From an uncultured Solirubrobacteraceae bacterium (lineage in GTDB: Bacteria; Actinomycetota; Thermoleophilia; Solirubrobacterales; Solirubrobacteraceae), in contig CADCVT010000454.1 of NCBI GenBank assembly GCA_902806215.1, forward strand, positions 1 to 23,006: DNA of 23,006 bases, written 5' to 3'. A program made the translations under genes and the position numbers. Shown in pieces: positions 19,848 through 23,006 of the stretch. Within the stretch, counting starts at the first letter, position 1, and every line of letters begins with the position of its first letter. The notes beneath the pieces are model-generated. The model was not told the DNA's origin. It worked only from the letters and a program-made list of their open reading frames with translations, and ran no database searches.

Positions 19848-20875
19848 CGCCGGGCGATCGCGTCCCACGAGAAGTCCTCGGCCGCCGCGGCGGCGGCGGC
19901 ACGCGCGAGCTCGTCGCGGCGCGCCGGGTCGTCGACGAGGCGCTGGAGCGTCTCGCGCAGCGCGGCCGGCTCGCCGGCGGGCACGTGCTCGGCGGCGGTG
20001 ATCTCCGGGAAGCCTCCGACGTCGGAGAGCACGAGCGCCTTGCCGAACGCCAGCGCGGTGAAGAGCACGCCGGACTGGTCGATCTCGCGGTACGGCAGCA
20101 CGACGACGTCGGCGTGGCGGAAGACCGCCGCGACCTCGGCGTCGTCGACGAAGCGCGGGACGAACCGCACGTTCGCCGGCGCCGTCGCCGGCAGCTCGAC
20201 CCCGAACGGTCGCCCGACGACCCACAGCTCCGCGTGCTCGATCCCCCGCCACGCCTCGAGCAGCACGTCGAGGCCCTTGTAGGGCCGCAGCAGCCCGAAC
20301 AGGAGGACGACGGGCCGTTCGGTCTCCGCGAGCTCGGGAGGCAGCGGGCTCTCGGGCAGCGCGGCGAGGTGGGCGAACGCGCCGTGCGGGATGACCTCGA
20401 CGTTCGCCGGGTCGATCCCGAGCTCGCCGACGAGCCGGCCGCGCCCGTGCTCGGAGTGCACGACGACGGCGTCCATCCGCTCGTACAGGCGGCGCTGCCC
20501 GCGCAGCTGCCCCGGTCGCGGCTCGCGCGGCAGGACGTCGTGCGCGGTCAGCACGCGGGGGCGCACCCGCGGGAGCAGGAACCCGTCGAGCGCCTGCACC
20601 GGCAGCCACTGGAAGTGCACGACGTCGGCGCCCGCGGCGCGGTAGCGCAGCATGCCCGGGACGTGCTGGGCGAGCCGCGCGGCGCGCCGACCGCGCGACG
20701 GCGACCAGCGGTAGAAGCGCTCGTCGACCGCATAGCCGGGCTGGCGAGGGACCTCGCCGTGCGCGAACGGCCCAGTCACGAGCGTCACGTCCACGCCCGC
20801 ACGACCGAGCGCCGCGCTCAGCGCGTGGTCGTACGGCGGCGTGTACGCGGCGGGGTCGACGAGGTGGACGCGCAC
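19817..20875 (-). CDS. Glycosyltransferase, GT4 family (GT-B fold)
   Basis: The 352-residue retaining glycosyltransferase would transfer a sugar from a nucleotide sugar to a lipid or glycan acceptor. The N-terminal acceptor domain (1-180) contains DVVHFQW (84-90), VLTAHDVLP (108-116) and VVVHSEHGR (137-145). The C-terminal donor domain contains LLFGLLRPYKGLDVLLEAW (191-209) with the phosphate-contacting Lys (200). SGVLFTALAFGKALVLSDVGGFPEI (268-292) corresponds to the family E-x7-E nucleotide-sugar region, though the first Glu is replaced by a DQSG variant. It starts with GTG 20875, 27 nt after the PhoD stop, with GATACT 9 nt upstream, so an internal promoter is possible. An Ala-rich helix (325-332) lies near the end. 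The sugar and acceptor are unknown. Confidence 0.92.
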   Translation of the reverse strand: MRVHLVDPAAYTPPYDHALSAALGRAGVDVTLVTGPFAHGEVPRQPGYAVDERFYRWSPSRGRRAARLAQHVPGMLRYRAAGADVVHFQWLPVQALDGFLLPRVRPRVLTAHDVLPREPRPGQLRGQRRLYERMDAVVVHSEHGRGRLVGELGIDPANVEVIPHGAFAHLAALPESPLPPELAETERPVVLLFGLLRPYKGLDVLLEAWRGIEHAELWVVGRPFGVELPATAPANVRFVPRFVDDAEVAAVFRHADVVVLPYREIDQSGVLFTALAFGKALVLSDVGGFPEITAAEHVPAGEPAALRETLQRLVDDPARRDELARAAAAAAAEDFSWDAIARRHLALYGRLA

Positions 20876-20902
20876 GGGGCGCGCAGTATCGCGGGCGCCC
20901 GG

Positions 20903-22492
20903 TCAGAGGCGCCCGGCGATGCGCTCACGGCGGCGGCGCGCCGCGCGCGAGCGGTCGGCCCGCTCAGCGGCGGCGTACTGCCGCGCAGCCGCCCGCGCCA
21001 CGCGCGCACGGCGATCGATCGGATCGCTCTCGCGGTCGAACGTCGCCTCCCCCGCCTGCTGCGTGAACCGCTCGATCACGCCGACCTCGGCGTCCGGCCG
21101 GTCGATCGGGCCGGCGCGGTACTCCGTGACGAGGCGCTCCTGGTTCAGATCGAGCGACCCGTAGCCGTGGTCGGTGCCGTTGAACTGCTTGATGTGCGGC
21201 GACGACGCGCGCACCGCGGCCTCCGTGGCCTCAGGGAACCCGGTCGACGTGACCGACCCGCACACGTAGTCGACCGCCACCGACGGCGCCTGTTCAGCGT
21301 CGAGCCGCTGGAAGTCGCGGTTGAGCTCGGACGTGATGAACGTGTGGATGTCGCCGGTCACGAAGACGACGCCCTCGATCTTGCGCTCCTCGATGAACCC
21401 GAGCAGCTCGTCGCGCTCGTTGCGGTGCCCCTCCCACTGGTCGTTCTGGAGGCCCGGCTCGGCGATGCCGTTGATCGGGAAGGTCGGCAGCTGGTTGGCC
21501 AGCACCTTCCACGTGACCTTGCGCTCCTGCAGCAGCGCGAGGCGGTCCTTGAGGAACGCCATCTGCTCGTTGCCGAGGAACGGGATCCGGGCCTGCGAGT
21601 CGCGGTCCCCGTCACCGGTGCGGTACTGGCGCTCGTCGAGCGTGATGACCTCGGCGTTGCGGCCGAGCGGGAGCGGCTTGTACGTGCGGAACCGCTCGCG
21701 CGGGAACGTCATCCGCGGCAGCCACTCGAACGACGCGCGGTAGCCGGCCGTGCGCTGGAGCGCCGACGGGTCGGGGCTGCGGTCGGTGTAGTTGTCGGCG
21801 ACCTCGTGGTCGTCCCAGATGTGCGCGCACGGGTGCAGGCGGTGCAGCTCGCGCAGCCCGGCGTCGCCGCGGTAGAGCTTCAGCTTGGCCCGGTAGGACT
21901 CGATGTCGTTGGAGTGGGCCGGGTCCTCGCGGACGCCGGAGTCCTTCGTCTCGTACGTGTAGTCGCCGGTGAACAGGACGATGTCGTAGATCGGCTGCGC
22001 CGCGGCGTGGCTGTGCCCGGTGAAGAACCCGTCGTCGAAGTTCTGGCACGAGGACACCGCGATCCGCACGCGGTCGGCCGAGTCGGCCGCGTTCGCCGTG
22101 CGCGTCCTGCCGACGGGCGAGACGTCGTCGCCGCTCTGCCAGCCGTACCAGTACATCGTCCCGGGCTGCAGCCCGCCGACGCGCGTCTTGAGGCAGTGGT
22201 CCGTCGCCGCGCCGGTGGGCACGACGACGTCGGCGTCGACGTTCGTCAGGCCCTCGTCCCGCGCGACGACGAGCCGGGCGCCGGACTTGGGGCGGTCGGT
22301 GGTCAGGCGGCTCCAGAAGCTGACCGCGGTCGGCGACGGGTCGCCGGAGGCGACGGAGTCGAGGAAGCGGCCGGGCCCGATCCGGGGCGTCGAGCCGAGC
22401 AGGCGCGCGGCCCACGCGTCGGGAACGCCGGCCAGTCCGGCGCCGAGGACGGTGGCGCCGGCGATGAGCTCACGGCGGGTGCTGACGAACAT
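20903..22492 (-). CDS. phoD: Tat-exported PhoD-like alkaline phosphatase/phosphodiesterase
   Basis: The 529-residue enzyme carries a twin-arginine export signal, STRRELIAG, followed by a hydrophobic core ending DAWA (about 28). It is therefore exported folded with its metals. An N-terminal PhoD_N beta domain (about 42-135) includes FLDSVASGDPSP. The catalytic metallophosphatase domain shows AVSSCQNF with the iron-ligand Cys (149), LFTGDYTYE (173-181), IWDDHEVADNY (225-235) and VTGDIHTF (378-385). The family releases phosphate from phosphodiesters and monoesters such as teichoic acid or nucleotides outside the cell. Its C-terminus is very Arg-rich. The ATG at 22492 overlaps the upstream stop as TGATG, with GAGGAGG 5 nt before, so it is translationally coupled. 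Phosphate-starvation control is typical of the family, but I see no clear operator. Confidence 0.95.
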   Translation of the reverse strand: MFVSTRRELIAGATVLGAGLAGVPDAWAARLLGSTPRIGPGRFLDSVASGDPSPTAVSFWSRLTTDRPKSGARLVVARDEGLTNVDADVVVPTGAATDHCLKTRVGGLQPGTMYWYGWQSGDDVSPVGRTRTANAADSADRVRIAVSSCQNFDDGFFTGHSHAAAQPIYDIVLFTGDYTYETKDSGVREDPAHSNDIESYRAKLKLYRGDAGLRELHRLHPCAHIWDDHEVADNYTDRSPDPSALQRTAGYRASFEWLPRMTFPRERFRTYKPLPLGRNAEVITLDERQYRTGDGDRDSQARIPFLGNEQMAFLKDRLALLQERKVTWKVLANQLPTFPINGIAEPGLQNDQWEGHRNERDELLGFIEERKIEGVVFVTGDIHTFITSELNRDFQRLDAEQAPSVAVDYVCGSVTSTGFPEATEAAVRASSPHIKQFNGTDHGYGSLDLNQERLVTEYRAGPIDRPDAEVGVIERFTQQAGEATFDRESDPIDRRARVARAAARQYAAAERADRSRAARRRRERIAGRL

Positions 22493-23006
22493 CAGAGCCT
22501 CCTCGCGGTCAGGGTGATGCGTTCCGTGAGGGCGCCGGAGCGCGCGACGATGCGGAAGCGGAAGTCGCCCCGCGCGCGCCGCTCGCTGTCGAAGCGGACG
22601 CGGTGCAGCGTCCCCTCCTTGCGCAGCTGCGTCGGGAAGCGCCGGACGACCTTCGTGCCGCGCAGCACCTCGATGCTGACGGTCGCGTCACGGGTGACCC
22701 GGAACGCGGCGCCGACCTCGCTGTTCGTGCGCCCGCCGAACACCGGGCGCGTGAGCTTGGCCGAGCGCAGCAGCGTGCAGCGCTCGACGGACGCGTAGCC
22801 GGGGCGCACGGAGAAGCGGCCCTTCACCCTGCGCAGCGGCACGCGCCGGACGTCGGCCCCGCCGGGCGCGTCGACGCGGTAGCGCACGACGAAGTAGCCG
22901 TCCGTCACCGTGCGCCCGCTGCGGTTCGCGCGGCCGTTCCAGGTGAACGACGCGCTGCGGCGGGTGAACCGGGCGACGAGGCGCTCGCCGAGCACGCGCC
23001 GCCCGA
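22492..23006 (-). CDS. Unknown beta-rich protein, C-terminal part only (runs off right edge)
   Basis: The leftward frame is open to the window edge and ends in TGA overlapping the PhoD start. The visible residues (about 171) contain two repeats of Ser/Thr/Arg/Val strands typical of small beta-sandwich modules. They run around FTWNGRANRSGRTVTDGYFVVRYRV and around FRVTRDATVSIEVL through FRFRIVARSGALTERITL. Such Ig-like modules often form the C-terminal region of secreted enzymes, so this is probably the end of a larger exported protein. A GTG at 22995 is an internal possibility, not a supported start. The single Cys lies in VERCTLL. The function cannot be assigned. Confidence 0.75.
   Translation of the reverse strand, partial: GRRVLGERLVARFTRRSASFTWNGRANRSGRTVTDGYFVVRYRVDAPGGADVRRVPLRRVKGRFSVRPGYASVERCTLLRSAKLTRPVFGGRTNSEVGAAFRVTRDATVSIEVLRGTKVVRRFPTQLRKEGTLHRVRFDSERRARGDFRFRIVARSGALTERITLTARRL
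22498..22504 (-). promoter_or_regulatory. Shine-Dalgarno GAGGAGG for phoD within the upstream gene
   Basis: The strong ribosome site sits 5 nt before the phoD ATG and inside the last codons of the upstream gene. With the TGATG stop/start overlap it indicates coupled translation. Confidence 0.75.

Noticed and set aside
18506..22798. 1430-codon plus-strand open frame
   Set aside because: It runs across the epimerase in a wrong frame and antisense to the GT4 and PhoD genes, and its Arg/Asp/Val-rich translation resembles no protein family.
1..23006. tRNA, rRNA, CRISPR arrays, insertion sequences or prophage genes
   Set aside because: No cloverleaf, regularly spaced repeats, transposase or integrase motifs were seen on either strand.

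Overview
The window is about 72% GC with strong G/C bias at third codon positions and many GTG/TTG starts. Genes are packed almost edge to edge on both strands. The gene content (DUF3105 protein, PGRP-type amidase, PhoD phosphatase, GGDEF protein, ECF-type sigma factor with a zinc-finger/transmembrane extension) suggests a high-GC actinomycete, perhaps of the Thermoleophilia/Solirubrobacterales type. That placement is inference from composition and gene style; there is no rRNA or tRNA gene to confirm it. I see 22 protein genes or gene remnants, no RNA genes, no insertion sequence and no CRISPR array. No gene-free stretch exceeds about 165 bases.

Layout. (1) 1-4250: a partial unknown gene running off the left edge, a DHA2-type MFS exporter, an orphan beta-class DNA methyltransferase, and divergent from it an anchored two-domain cell-wall enzyme (lytic-transglycosylase fold plus M15-like metallopeptidase fold). 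(2) 4246-7982: transketolase divergent from a haloalkane dehalogenase, then a convergent short-chain dehydrogenase. (3) 8074-12639: a membrane GAF-GGDEF diguanylate cyclase, a sigma factor fused to an anti-sigma-like zinc finger, membrane segment and long disordered tail, a divergent alpha/beta-hydrolase without an obvious catalytic His, and a DUF3105 membrane protein. (4) 12765-16659: a secreted PGRP amidase behind a heavily structured leader, an ATP-grasp ligase, a broken potassium-channel gene, and a secreted trypsin-like protease. (5) 16773-19847: a glycan module (GT2 glycosyltransferase, polyprenyl-phosphate sugar-phosphate transferase, divergent NAD-dependent epimerase) around a symmetric palindromic control region. 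(6) 19478-23006: a leftward operon with an unknown beta-rich protein, Tat-exported PhoD phosphatase, GT4 glycosyltransferase and a small secreted protein.

Much of the window concerns the cell envelope: wall hydrolysis, surface glycan assembly and exported hydrolases. Several operon-head genes have a -10-like hexamer 6-9 nt before the start codon and no Shine-Dalgarno sequence, which suggests leaderless mRNAs, whereas several other genes, including the coupled operon-internal ones, have clear Shine-Dalgarno sequences. The most notable items are the sigma/anti-sigma/membrane fusion, the symmetric operator-like region at 18481-18557, the channel pseudogene with its pore deleted, the structured leader before the amidase, and the recurrent leaderless-promoter geometry. 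All calls come from reading the sequence alone; no database search was run.
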